Shown here: positions 55,773 to 64,000 of the stretch, in pieces
Layout: each line of letters begins with the position of its first letter
How positions within the stretch are numbered: position 1 is the first letter of the stretch
Source: an uncultured Lachnospiraceae bacterium
Lineage (GTDB): Bacteria; Bacillota; Clostridia; Lachnospirales; Lachnospiraceae
Assembly (NCBI GenBank): GCA_949051815.1
Contig: CARQVR010000001.1
Location: 1-64,000, forward strand
Direction: 5' to 3'
DNA length: 64,000 bases
The notes under the pieces: generated by a model
What the model was told of the DNA's origin: nothing
Seen by the model: the letters and a program-made list of their open reading frames with translations, nothing else
The model's database searches: none
Position numbers and translations under genes: made by a program

Positions 55773-57257
55773 CTACGCGAACGGATTTTCCGTCGGATAA
55801 GGAAGGCTCTTGGGCTGGTTATAACCGATCTCGCTCACATCCACACCGATGTACTTAAATACCTCAAACAGCGCCTTGCCAAAGTGACCGAACGCAACCG
55901 CGCCGTGGTGCGGGTAGTTCTTCTCGATCAGCACATGGCGGTAGAATCTGCCCATCTCGGGAATCGCGAATACACCGATGCCGCCGAAAGACTTAGTTGC
56001 CACAGGAAGCACCTCGCCCTCTGCCACATATGCGCGCAGGATGTTGTCAGCCGTGCTCTGCAGACGGTAGAATGTGATGTTGCCGGGAACGATATCGCCC
56101 TCGAGCGTACCCTGCGTCACTTCCTCAGGCAGGGATCTTGCCATGATCATCTGGTACTCCATGCTGCACTTGGACAGCTTCTTGGAGCAGGTATTGCCAC
56201 AGTGGAAGCCCATGAAAGTATCCGTAAACTTGTAATCAAACCTGCCCTCGATGGACTCTTTGTACATATCCTTCGGAACGGAGTTGTTGATGTCGAGAAG
56301 CGTTACGATGTCATCGCTCACCGCCTCGCCGATGAACTCGCTCAGGCATCCGTAGATATCCACTTCACAGGATACCGGAATGCCTCTGCCTGTCAGACGG
56401 CTGTTCACAAAGCAGGGAACGAAGCCGAACTGGGTCTGAAATGCGGGCCAGCATTTTCCTGCGATTGCCACATACTCACGGTAACCTTTGTGCTCCTCTA
56501 CCCAGTCAAGCAGGGTCAGCTCGTACTGTGCGAGCTTAGGCAGAATCTCGGGCTTATTGTTGCCGTCGCCAAGCTCAGCCTCCATATCCTTCACCACATC
56601 AGGAATACGGGGATCATCCGCATGCTTGTTGAACGCTTCGAACAGATCCAGCTCAGAGTTCTCCTCGATCTCCACGCCCAGATTGTAGAGCTGCTTGATA
56701 GGTGCGTTACATGCAAGGAAGTTAAGCGGTCTGGGACCGAAAGATATAATCTTTAAGCCGGAAAGAGCCGCAACCGCACGCGCAATCGGCACAAACTCGT
56801 GGATCATGTCCGCGCAGTCCTCCGCATCCCCAACGGGATACTCAGGGATATAAGCCTTTACGTTTCTGAGCTTTAAGTTATAGCTGGCATTGAGCATACC
56901 GCAGTACGCGTCGCCGCGGCCCTGAATCAGATCACCCTGAGACTCCTCAGCGGCAGCCACAAACATCTTCGGGCCTTCAAAGTGCTTCGCAAGCAGTGTC
57001 TCGGAAATCTCCGGACCAAAGTTGCCAAGATATACGCAGAGCGCATTACAGCCGTTCTCCTTGATATCCTTTAACGCGTTCACCATGTCGATCTCGCTCT
57101 CGATGATGCAGACAGGACACTCGTAGATGTCAGCCGCGTCGTACTTCTTCGCGTAAGCCTCCACCAGCGCCTTTCTTCTGTTGATCGCCAGAGACGACGG
57201 GAAACAGTCGCGGCTTACAGCCACGATACCAATTTTTACCTTCGGTAAATTGTTCAT
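55773..57257 (-). CDS. L-fucose/L-arabinose isomerase-family protein
   Basis: 494 residues. The protein follows the fucose/arabinose isomerase fold: an N-terminal Rossmann-like domain (IGIVAVSRDCFPSSLAINRR), then conserved segments GLKIISFGPRPLNFLACNAP and AIAGKCWPAFQTQFGFVPCF, and a C-terminal part with FMGFHCGNTC and HHGAVAFGHFG. It should interconvert an aldose and a ketose, which the nearby xylulokinase-family enzyme then phosphorylates. The sugar is not identified. A DUF4867 gene is encoded just upstream and the LacI regulator lies at the cluster's far end. Confidence 0.88.
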   Translation of the reverse strand: MNNLPKVKIGIVAVSRDCFPSSLAINRRKALVEAYAKKYDAADIYECPVCIIESEIDMVNALKDIKENGCNALCVYLGNFGPEISETLLAKHFEGPKMFVAAAEESQGDLIQGRGDAYCGMLNASYNLKLRNVKAYIPEYPVGDAEDCADMIHEFVPIARAVAALSGLKIISFGPRPLNFLACNAPIKQLYNLGVEIEENSELDLFEAFNKHADDPRIPDVVKDMEAELGDGNNKPEILPKLAQYELTLLDWVEEHKGYREYVAIAGKCWPAFQTQFGFVPCFVNSRLTGRGIPVSCEVDIYGCLSEFIGEAVSDDIVTLLDINNSVPKDMYKESIEGRFDYKFTDTFMGFHCGNTCSKKLSKCSMEYQMIMARSLPEEVTQGTLEGDIVPGNITFYRLQSTADNILRAYVAEGEVLPVATKSFGGIGVFAIPEMGRFYRHVLIEKNYPHHGAVAFGHFGKALFEVFKYIGVDVSEIGYNQPKSLPYPTENPFA

Positions 57258-57479
57258 ATCTTATATCCTCCTTTTAACCGGTTCTGCCGGTATATTTACT
57301 ATGAAAGTCCCGGACGGCGGCTGAACGGACTGCATGCTTGCATGCGAGGACGTACAGACATCGGACGGGCAAGCCGGTATGAGCAAGAAGGTCATTAGAC
57401 CGGATTGCGAATACCGGCGGCGATTGCGAGAGCGCATAGCGCGCGGCAATCGGCTTTCAATCAGCTTTCAATCAACTAA

Positions 57480-58103
57480 TCACTCACGAATATCCAGATT
57501 CTTTCCCACAAGTCCGATATGTGCGCCCGCGTCGAGTCCGCCCTCCGCATGGCCGATCAGCCACTTGTTCTGTGCCGTAATCAGAGAATCCTCCCAGCCG
57601 TCATGACTCTCTTTTAGCGGATAGTTGGTGCCTGCCGGAAGCACAATGCCTACCTTGAAACCGCCCTCGTCCGCGCTGCAGGGCGCATAGTGCAGTGTCG
57701 TCGCATAAAGCTCCACCGCCGTGCCTGCCTCCACGAGAAAGGCCTCCATCTTAGCCGTCTCGTACTTGAAATCGTCGGTGATATCCTGCTGCATACCGAC
57801 GATCAGCACCGCGTCCGTAGCCGCCACATTGATCTCCGAGCTTCTGTGATACTCGATGGCGTTTAACTTATAATTATGGCCGTTGCAGTAACCCACCTCA
57901 ATCGGAAGCTCACCGTAGGTTCTCCTCTGTAACGCCCTGGCCGCCGCCGTCTCCTCCAATGCCTTGATGGAAGGCTCGTAAGCTACCCCGTCGGGAAGCG
58001 GCGTCTCCTTTTTGATCGCCTCCACCAGATCGGTGAAGTCGATTCCCTCCACGACCCTGCCATACTTGCGAAATGACGGGTCTGTCACTTTTTTAATCTC
58101 CAT
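57480..58103 (-). CDS. DUF4867 family protein
   Basis: 207 residues, soluble, with cupin-like beta segments (VEAGTAVELYATTLHYAPCS, FKVGIVLPAGTNYPL). The first part (SFRKYGRVVEGIDFTDLVEA) and the GHNYKLNAIEYHRSSEINVA segment match DUF4867, a family found beside sugar isomerases and FGGY kinases in Clostridia. A role in sugar epimerisation or as an accessory isomerase is plausible but unproven. It is followed after 222 bp by the isomerase gene. Confidence 0.8.
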   Translation of the reverse strand: MEIKKVTDPSFRKYGRVVEGIDFTDLVEAIKKETPLPDGVAYEPSIKALEETAAARALQRRTYGELPIEVGYCNGHNYKLNAIEYHRSSEINVAATDAVLIVGMQQDITDDFKYETAKMEAFLVEAGTAVELYATTLHYAPCSADEGGFKVGIVLPAGTNYPLKESHDGWEDSLITAQNKWLIGHAEGGLDAGAHIGLVGKNLDIRE

Positions 58104-58138
58104 CTGTCCGATACTCCTTTCCCATATTCTTAATTGTC

Positions 58139-60496
58139 TTAACGGACTGTCTGTTTTTCACAGCGGCGCTTTCTCCACCGCTCCAAAAGCCTCATCCGGC
58201 AGAACACATACGCAGTAAGTGACACCAGAGAAGCAACCTCCGCCGCCCGCCAATACCATGCCACGCAAAACTTCATTTCAAAACTTCCCTCGTAATTACC
58301 CGGTACCCTGACGGCAACGCAGCCATTGTCCCCCATATGGGTAACCAGCTCCGTCTTCGTCTGCATGTCGCGGGCGCGGTATCCTGTATAATAAAGAACG
58401 GGCAACGTGATTTCCTTATCTTTCTCAGACGTATTTACCGCCGCAACCCGATAAGTCAGGTATTCCCGTTCCACCTCCCCAAGCACTACTCCCTCCTGCG
58501 GCACAACAGCCTCCGTAAACCGGCTCCTGTCTGCGCCCACGGGCAGGTATTCTCCATTGCCTACCGAAAAATCCCGGCTATTGCCTCCCTCATAAAAGTT
58601 CAAATCCGCCGCATCCAGAAAAGTCTCCTGCGCTGCTACCGTCTGGAAATAATTGTCGCACTGCCAGACAGTCACACATAGCAATACTCCTATGACCAGC
58701 AGTCCTTCCTTCCGCCCGCGCACAAACCCGGCAAAAAGCAGGGCACCCAGACAGGCGGCAAATACGACCGCCACACTCATAAACCGAAGCTGGTACTGCG
58801 TCAGCAGGAAATACCTGCAGACCAGTTCAGAAGCCTTTGCCAGCTCCACAACCGGAAACGACTTCATGCAGACCCACACCGAAAACAGGGTACACGCGAG
58901 CATCCATCCCGCATGTTTTACCAACGGCTCTTCCTTTTTCTGCAGCGGCATGAGAATCACGAAAAGAACAATCACAAACACCAGCGCATACCCAAGAGAA
59001 TCCCTGTCGACAAGCAGATGAAAGAGATCTTTTCCCTCCTGCGTAAAGTCCTCCAGCAATGCATAATAGTCTTCCCCTTCCTCCACGCCGGAACCAAGGC
59101 TCGCATTGATTTTCAGTTTCTCTCTCATCATGTAATCAGTAAACGGTACCAGGAACCAGAGGTTCAGCAAGATAAAGCTGCCCGCCGCCTTGCATATTTC
59201 TACAAGCGTCTTCTTTCTGAATACCCGCCTGCAGAAAATGACACAGGCAAGCGCCGCGTAAGCTGCCGCCATAAGACCGCTGAGCATATGTGTCATCAGA
59301 AGCCCCGTAAAGCCAAATGTCAGATATTTCCAGTTTCCCCTGTATTCCTCGCCGTCCACGTCTTCCGTAAGCAACAGATAGAATCCGGCAACAATAAGCG
59401 GGTAAAACATCATGGCGCCGCTTCTGCCAATCTTGATGTTGAACAGACAATCCAGCCGATAAGGACAGCCAAGGTAAAGGATTGTACCCGCCATGCCGGA
59501 AAGTCCGTTCCCCGTGATCTTTCGGAAAGAATAGAAGGCAATGACCGCCGTCGCCGCATTGACCGCAAGCAAATAACACTTGCAGGCTTCTTCCACGGTG
59601 AAACCAACCATCCGCAAAAGAGCCGGAAAATACAGGAAAATATCACCGTAAAAAACAGAAACCGCATAACCGTGCCCACACATCCATTCCGGCTGAATCC
59701 GCACCGGAAACTGCCCGGACAAAAGTCCCTGATAAATCCCATCAATGCGCTGTAAGTGGAACACCATATCCTTTCCGTCTATCAGCCCTTTCTGAAAAAC
59801 CGGGACACTTGTCAGAAGAAACGTAAACAAAAGTATCAGGAATGCTATCTGCTGCCTGCTGTCCCATTTGGTGTAAAACCGGAAATAACCGAGGATAAGC
59901 AGATCCATAAACCCAATCAATGCCACCGCAAGAAAAATCCGATACACACAGGTCAGCTTAGTCGGCACAACCTGAACGCCAAGAAGCTGGATGTAATCCC
60001 CATCCACTGCATCGCCCGTGAGCCTGATCTTCAGGCGCACAGGAGAATCCTCGTGTATCCTGACCCGGAAAGAAAAGGCTTTCCTTTCCGGCACAACAAA
60101 AAACTCCTCGTTGTCAAAAAGCTCTTTGCCGTTGCGGCTGTCATCGTAAATCAACCCTGCCTTGACGATCCCCCTGCCGGCAAAAGAAGCCTGTATCTCG
60201 TAAATCCCATCGCGCAGCCGGAAGGCCGGCGTCACCACCGCCTTCACATCCACATACGACAAATCCGTGTAATTCCCCTTCTCCGTTTCGCCGCTTTCAT
60301 ACATTAACTGCATGTCGTCTGCCGGGCAGGAAAGCTGCTCCTGTTCGGAAAACCCCAAAACCACAACTGCGCTGTAGCATAGCAGAAACAGTATTTCTGC
60401 TAAAATAACCGTCCAGAGCGCCTTTTGCTTCGCCCGGACTTTCTTTAAATCCCACACTCCAGTCATCCCCGCTTTCTCTTCCCACTCCCCCATCAT
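58139..60496 (-). CDS. Large polytopic membrane protein, YfhO/PTPS-related type
   Basis: 785 residues with about twelve membrane helices. An external beta-rich domain (about 65-185) follows the first helix; the membrane core has LLTSVPVFQKGLIDGKDMVF, HLQRIDGIYQGLLSGQFPVRI and GHGYAVSVFYGDIFLYFPAL. These motifs match the PTPS-related / YfhO-like family, thought to be GT-C-fold glycosyltransferases of cell-surface polymers. A second soluble domain is near the C-terminus. Its start is uncertain (ATG at 60496, 60493 or 60469). It lies inside the sugar cluster, with no clear relation to it. Confidence 0.78.
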   Translation of the reverse strand: MMGEWEEKAGMTGVWDLKKVRAKQKALWTVILAEILFLLCYSAVVVLGFSEQEQLSCPADDMQLMYESGETEKGNYTDLSYVDVKAVVTPAFRLRDGIYEIQASFAGRGIVKAGLIYDDSRNGKELFDNEEFFVVPERKAFSFRVRIHEDSPVRLKIRLTGDAVDGDYIQLLGVQVVPTKLTCVYRIFLAVALIGFMDLLILGYFRFYTKWDSRQQIAFLILLFTFLLTSVPVFQKGLIDGKDMVFHLQRIDGIYQGLLSGQFPVRIQPEWMCGHGYAVSVFYGDIFLYFPALLRMVGFTVEEACKCYLLAVNAATAVIAFYSFRKITGNGLSGMAGTILYLGCPYRLDCLFNIKIGRSGAMMFYPLIVAGFYLLLTEDVDGEEYRGNWKYLTFGFTGLLMTHMLSGLMAAAYAALACVIFCRRVFRKKTLVEICKAAGSFILLNLWFLVPFTDYMMREKLKINASLGSGVEEGEDYYALLEDFTQEGKDLFHLLVDRDSLGYALVFVIVLFVILMPLQKKEEPLVKHAGWMLACTLFSVWVCMKSFPVVELAKASELVCRYFLLTQYQLRFMSVAVVFAACLGALLFAGFVRGRKEGLLVIGVLLCVTVWQCDNYFQTVAAQETFLDAADLNFYEGGNSRDFSVGNGEYLPVGADRSRFTEAVVPQEGVVLGEVEREYLTYRVAAVNTSEKDKEITLPVLYYTGYRARDMQTKTELVTHMGDNGCVAVRVPGNYEGSFEMKFCVAWYWRAAEVASLVSLTAYVFCRMRLLERWRKRRCEKQTVR

Positions 60497-60574
60497 TCCG
60501 TCGAACGTTGAAAACTGTATAACTTATTATAGCAGATCAATTCACACATGGGATTTATTTATTCCGCAATTTGT

Positions 60575-62050
60575 CTATCGGATCTTCTTAAACAACTCCT
60601 TGCAGGTCGGATAAATCTCCTTAAACTGCTGGTATCTCTTCTCGTATTTCTCTACAAGCGCAGGTTCCGGCTCCACCGTGTCCACGATCTTCACGATCTT
60701 CGCCGCAGCCTCCTCCACATTCGCGTACTCGCCGCAGGCCACCGCCGCAAGCATCGCGCCGCCCATGGCAGGCCCTTCCTCGCTCTCGATCACATCCACT
60801 TTCAGGTTCATAATATTGGCGATCATCCGTTTCCAGAGCGGGCTCTTCGCGCCGCCGCCGCAGATCTTCGTGCGCTCGATGTGAATGCCAAGCGACTTCG
60901 CCACTTCCAGAGAATCCCGCAGCGCAAAGGCCACGCCCTCCAGCACCGCCTGGGTCATATCCGCCCGGCTTGTATCCATGGTCATGCCGATAAACGTACC
61001 CCTCGCGTCGGGATCGTTGTGGGGGGAACGCTCACCCATCAGGTAAGGCAGGAAATACACATGGTTCTCACCCAGCTTATCGTCTGTGATCGCCTTCTGC
61101 TCGTCCGCATACTTCTCCGTGCCGACGATATCGTCCATCCACCACTTATTGCAGGACGCGGCGCTGAGCATACAGCCCATCAGGTGATAGTGCCCGTCCG
61201 CATGGGCAAAAGCGTGAAGCGCATTGAATTTATCTACGCCGAATTTGTCCGATGAAATAAAAATGGTGCCGCTGGTGCCAAGGGAGATATTGCACATGCC
61301 GTCTCCCACGGTGCCGGTTCCCACAGCCGCCGCCGCATTGTCGCCGCCGCCAGCCGCCACTTTTACATTCTCAGGAATACCGAGTTCCTTTGCAATCTCA
61401 GGCAGTACGGTTCCCACCGTCTCATAGCTCTCGTAAATCTTCGCAAGCTGTTCTTCCTTCACGCCGCAGATCCCGCACATCTCTTTGGACCAGCAGCGGT
61501 TTTTCACGTCAAACAAAAGCATACCGGAAGCGTCGGAAACGTCCGTGCAGTGCACCCCTGTCAGCTTGTAGGCAATGTAATCCTTGGGAAGCATGATCTT
61601 TTTGATCCTCGCAAAGTTCTCCGGCTCCTTATTCTTCACCCAGAGCACCTTCGGCGCGGTAAAGCCGGTAAAGGAAATATTCGCCGTGTATTCGGACAGC
61701 TTATCCTTCCCGATCTCATTATTCAGATAATCGCATTCTTCTGTGGTTCTTCCGTCATTCCAGAGAATCGCGGGACGGATCACCTCGTCCTTTTCATCCA
61801 GAATCACAAGTCCGTGCATCTGTCCGCCGAAGCTGATGCCCGCAATCCGGCTCTTGTCCACATCCGCGATCAGTTCCTTAATCCCCGCGATGCTCTGCTC
61901 ATACCAGTCTTCCGGCTTCTGCTCAGACCATCCCGGATGCGGGAAATACAGCGGATACTCCTTCGATACGATGTTGACAATTTTTCCGTTTCCCTCCATC
62001 AGAAGCAGCTTCACTGCGCTGGTTCCCAAATCCACCCCAATATAAAGCAT
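60575..62050 (-). CDS. xylB: Xylulokinase-family (FGGY) carbohydrate kinase
   Basis: 491 residues from the ATG at 62050 (MLYIGVDLGTSAVKLLLMEG), GGGAGG 6 nt upstream. The frame remains open to 62365 only because the MITE-like copy has no stops in it. Phosphate and ATP motifs are present: GVDLGTSAVK, FGGQMHGLVILDE (the xylulokinase-type active-site Asp is in NDGRTTEECDYLN) and the C-terminal ICGGGAKSPLWKRMIANIM. It phosphorylates a ketose, xylulose by family, although with a fucose-type isomerase alongside it may act on another ketose. Confidence 0.9.
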   Translation of the reverse strand: MLYIGVDLGTSAVKLLLMEGNGKIVNIVSKEYPLYFPHPGWSEQKPEDWYEQSIAGIKELIADVDKSRIAGISFGGQMHGLVILDEKDEVIRPAILWNDGRTTEECDYLNNEIGKDKLSEYTANISFTGFTAPKVLWVKNKEPENFARIKKIMLPKDYIAYKLTGVHCTDVSDASGMLLFDVKNRCWSKEMCGICGVKEEQLAKIYESYETVGTVLPEIAKELGIPENVKVAAGGGDNAAAAVGTGTVGDGMCNISLGTSGTIFISSDKFGVDKFNALHAFAHADGHYHLMGCMLSAASCNKWWMDDIVGTEKYADEQKAITDDKLGENHVYFLPYLMGERSPHNDPDARGTFIGMTMDTSRADMTQAVLEGVAFALRDSLEVAKSLGIHIERTKICGGGAKSPLWKRMIANIMNLKVDVIESEEGPAMGGAMLAAVACGEYANVEEAAAKIVKIVDTVEPEPALVEKYEKRYQQFKEIYPTCKELFKKIR

Positions 62051-62165
62051 CTTAACCCTCCCATTCTTCCTGCTAAAATTTTCCGTGCCCGTGCACGATC
62101 CTGCTGTTTCCATGATAATCCGTTCCGCCGATAAAAGCAATACCGTATTTGTTTTTCGTAATATT

Positions 62166-62323
62166 ATTAACAGTTCAGCCTTCGGCTTCACTGCCACCGT
62201 GGTTACGAAGTAACCACAATGCACACAAAATGCTCCAAAGTCGCATTTTGGCGCCTGCACAACTCGCAAAACCGCATACAGAGCGATTTTACTCGCGGAA
62301 TAGTGCAAGACGGAACCGTTACT
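62166..62323. mobile_element. Diverged second copy of the MITE-like element
   Basis: About 158 bp matching the element at 36385-36526 along its length (CAGTTCAGCCTTCGGCTTCACTGCCA-type left end, then the shared AAAGTCGCATTTTGGCGC and GAGCGATTTTACTCGCGGAA segments). The right end has diverged and an extra hairpin GGTTAC/GTAACC is inserted at 62201-62215. No clean target duplication. It lies in the promoter region between xylB and the LacI gene. Element orientation is the same as at 36 kb. Confidence 0.8.
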
Positions 62324-62390
62324 GGCATTATATAAAACAGGGCGGAACGCATTGTCTATTTCCACTTGATATGCTAAAGTAAAACACGCG

Positions 62391-62500
62391 GGAAGTACTT
62401 CTAAAATAACTCAGCAGCAAAGGCTGCTTCGTTAAGAAGTACTAAATCCCGCGCAAGAGAATGCCTGAGAACCGGCATTCTCCGCACTGCTGTCAACGAC
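62391..62500 (-). repeat. Multi-hairpin interspersed repeat, copy 2 (inverted)
   Basis: The reverse complement of this stretch follows 26751-26890: GAGAATGCC/GGCATTCTC arms (62457-62465 and 62474-62482), AGTACTTC/GAAGTACT (62394-62401 and 62436-62443) and an inner GCAGC/GCTGC (62414-62427). The extra AAGTCAGC hairpin of copy 1 is missing. It lies directly upstream of the LacI start codon, in its leader. Confidence 0.75.
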
Positions 62501-62518
62501 AACAAAAGGAAATCTGCC

Positions 62519-63535
62519 ATGGCAACCATCAAAGAAATCGCCGCCCTCGCGGGGGTATCAAGGGGCACTGTGGACCGCGTCTTAAACCACCGCGGCGACG
62601 TCAACCCCCAGACCGAAGAAAAAATCATGAAGATCGTCCGCGCCCTCGACTACAAGCCGAACAAAGCGGGGATCGTTCTTGCCGCCCAGAAAAAGAACCT
62701 GAAACTGGGCGTTTTGCTGTTAGGTATCGGCACCCCTTTTTTTGACGACGTTCTTCTCGGTGTGCGCGAAAAAGCGGCGGAGCTTGCCGGTTACAACTGT
62801 AACGTTTTAATCCGCCAGACGGAGTACAGTTTACAGCAGCAGCTTGACGCCATAGACGAGCTGCTTTCGGAAGGCATAAACGGCCTTGCCATCTCTCCCT
62901 ACAACGACAGCGCCGTGCGCGAAAAAATTGACGCGCTCTGCGGCAGAGGGATTCCCGTGGTAACTCTGAACACCGATATCGAAAACGCCAGCCGTCTGGC
63001 CTATGTGGGCAGTAACTTTTACCGTTCCGGGGAAGCTGCAGGGGGGCTTATGCGCCTGATGACAAAGGGCGAGGTGCGCGTGGGCATCATATCCGGCTCG
63101 CAGAATATTCTCTGCCATACCGAACGTATCGCCGGTTTCGCACACATCACTGCGTCATACCCGAATATCCGCATTGTAGACACCGTCAACAACAATGACG
63201 ACGATCAGGTGAGCTTCGAGCTGACAAAACGGCTCCTCTCGGATCACCCGGAAATCAATGCCTTTTATTTTACCGCAGGCGGTGTATGCGGCGGCTGTCA
63301 GGCCATTGAGACCTGTGCGCGCGCAACTGACATCACTGTCATAACCAACGATCTGGTGCCCACCACCAGAGAATATATGGAAAAAGGACTGATCGCAGCC
63401 ACTATCTGCCAACAGCCCTTTCAACAGGGTTTTCTCCCCCTCACAATCCTGTTCGCCTATCTGGCCACAGGAGAAATGCCCGCCGCGGAAAACAATTATG
63501 TAGATGTGGACATACGGATCAGGGAGAATCTGTAG
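62519..63535 (+). CDS. LacI-family transcriptional regulator
   Basis: 338 residues, ATG at 62519 with AAAGGA 8 nt upstream. The HTH is at 2-22 (TIKEIAALAGVSRGTVDRVL) with the hinge after NPQTEEKI; the periplasmic-binding-like sensor domain follows (LGVLLLGIGTPFFDDVLLGV, TLNTDIENASRLAYVGSNFY, YFTAGGVCGGCQAIETCAR). Divergent from xylB, it most likely represses the sugar cluster in response to a sugar. It overlaps the convergent EAL gene by 17 bp at its 3' end. Confidence 0.92.
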   Translation: MATIKEIAALAGVSRGTVDRVLNHRGDVNPQTEEKIMKIVRALDYKPNKAGIVLAAQKKNLKLGVLLLGIGTPFFDDVLLGVREKAAELAGYNCNVLIRQTEYSLQQQLDAIDELLSEGINGLAISPYNDSAVREKIDALCGRGIPVVTLNTDIENASRLAYVGSNFYRSGEAAGGLMRLMTKGEVRVGIISGSQNILCHTERIAGFAHITASYPNIRIVDTVNNNDDDQVSFELTKRLLSDHPEINAFYFTAGGVCGGCQAIETCARATDITVITNDLVPTTREYMEKGLIAATICQQPFQQGFLPLTILFAYLATGEMPAAENNYVDVDIRIRENL

Positions 63536-64000
63536 CTTGCAAAAATTTTTTCTCAAACTGCTCTGCCGGAGTGGGTTTCCCAAAATAGTAACCCTGTATC
63601 ATATCCGGCCTGGTGGCCATCATTTTCGCCAGTTCTTCTTTCTCCTCGATTCCTTCCATACAGACCACGGAACCCAGACTGTGCACCATGTCTATGATGT
63701 GGCTGATGATATTGTAATCATATTCATTCCGAAGCGCCTGCACCACAAAACTTCTGTCTATCTTTACCGTCTTCGCGTCAATTTCTTTCAGATAACGCAT
63801 ATTGGAATAACCCGTACCGAAATCATCCAGCGCCAGATCGATCTTTCTCGATTTCAGATCCTTAAACAATTCCTTGATGCGCTCGTTTGTCTCAATATAA
63901 CCGCTCTCCGTCAACTCCAGAACCAGACTTTCCGGATCCAGTCCCACTTCCTGTATACAGTGTTCCACATCCCGCATCATATCGCTTTTATAAAGCTGCA
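63519..64000 (-). CDS. EAL-domain cyclic-di-GMP phosphodiesterase, C-terminal part
   Basis: The last 160 codons of a gene whose start lies beyond the right edge (the frame continues through 64000). EAL-domain motifs: LELTESGYIE, LALDDFGTGYSNMRYL, TVKIDRSFV, VCMEGIEEKEE and QGYYFGKPTP, covering the metal and catalytic residues except the opening EAL sequence itself, which is outside. It would hydrolyse c-di-GMP. Upstream domains (GGDEF, PAS or membrane) cannot be seen. Converges with and overlaps the LacI gene. Confidence 0.9.
   Translation of the reverse strand, partial: QLYKSDMMRDVEHCIQEVGLDPESLVLELTESGYIETNERIKELFKDLKSRKIDLALDDFGTGYSNMRYLKEIDAKTVKIDRSFVVQALRNEYDYNIISHIIDMVHSLGSVVCMEGIEEKEELAKMMATRPDMIQGYYFGKPTPAEQFEKKFLQATDSP

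Noticed and set aside
62051..62365. 105-residue N-terminal extension of xylB
   Set aside because: It translates the MITE-like copy; the FGGY kinase start with RBS is at 62050.

Overview
The window looks like a chromosomal segment of a gut-type Firmicute of the class Clostridia, most likely a Lachnospiraceae member. The basis is gene content rather than a database match: the GatCAB amidotransferase, a T-box-controlled aspS, LL-diaminopimelate aminotransferase (dapL), clostridial glnA paired with an ANTAR regulator, strong AGGAGG ribosome binding sites, sigma-A-type TTGACA/TATAAT promoters and several PTS sugar systems. Base composition is close to even and most genes lie on the minus strand. 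No tRNA, rRNA, CRISPR array, prophage or transposase gene was seen.

Layout from left to right. 1-12.1 kb: a truncated AAA-ATPase gene, a membrane protein, gatC-gatA-gatB downstream of a T-box-led aspS, a histidine phosphatase, lysine and cell-wall genes dapL and dapF, then glnA with its ANTAR antiterminator. 12.4-19.6 kb: an FMN-binding-like membrane protein, a Uma2-type protein, nadE, hslO, a methyltransferase and a DUF3990-type two-gene module. 19.8-32.6 kb: a duplicated-domain lipoprotein, a GH20 hexosaminidase, a small transporter, hisC, a glycosyltransferase, an acyltransferase, a second lipoprotein and an NhaC antiporter. 32.8-36.3 kb: an ABC-2 transporter operon preceded by an elaborate leader with a 25-codon ORF, a long hairpin, a terminator and a 126-bp tandem repeat. 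36.4-41 kb: a MITE-like element, carB and a polysaccharide deacetylase. 41-49.7 kb: a beta-glucoside PTS plus GH1 enzyme, an RpiR regulator and a complete crr-ptsI-ptsH-IIBC PTS operon. 50-55.7 kb: a secreted or structural protein with two FliD-like repeats, then an ABC exporter with its two-component system. 55.8-63.5 kb: a sugar cluster (isomerase, DUF4867, xylulokinase, LacI regulator) with a large membrane protein lodged inside it. The right edge cuts an EAL-domain phosphodiesterase.

The most interesting material is regulatory and repetitive. It includes the leader-peptide/terminator arrangement before the ABC-2 operon, a probable self-regulating ANTAR/glnA circuit, and a PTS operon whose HPr has Lys at the position of the regulatory Ser-46. 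Three interspersed repeat families were found by eye. One is a 142-bp element with 17-bp perfect terminal inverted repeats and a 6-bp target duplication abutting the carB stop codon. Another is a multi-hairpin repeat present in two opposite orientations.
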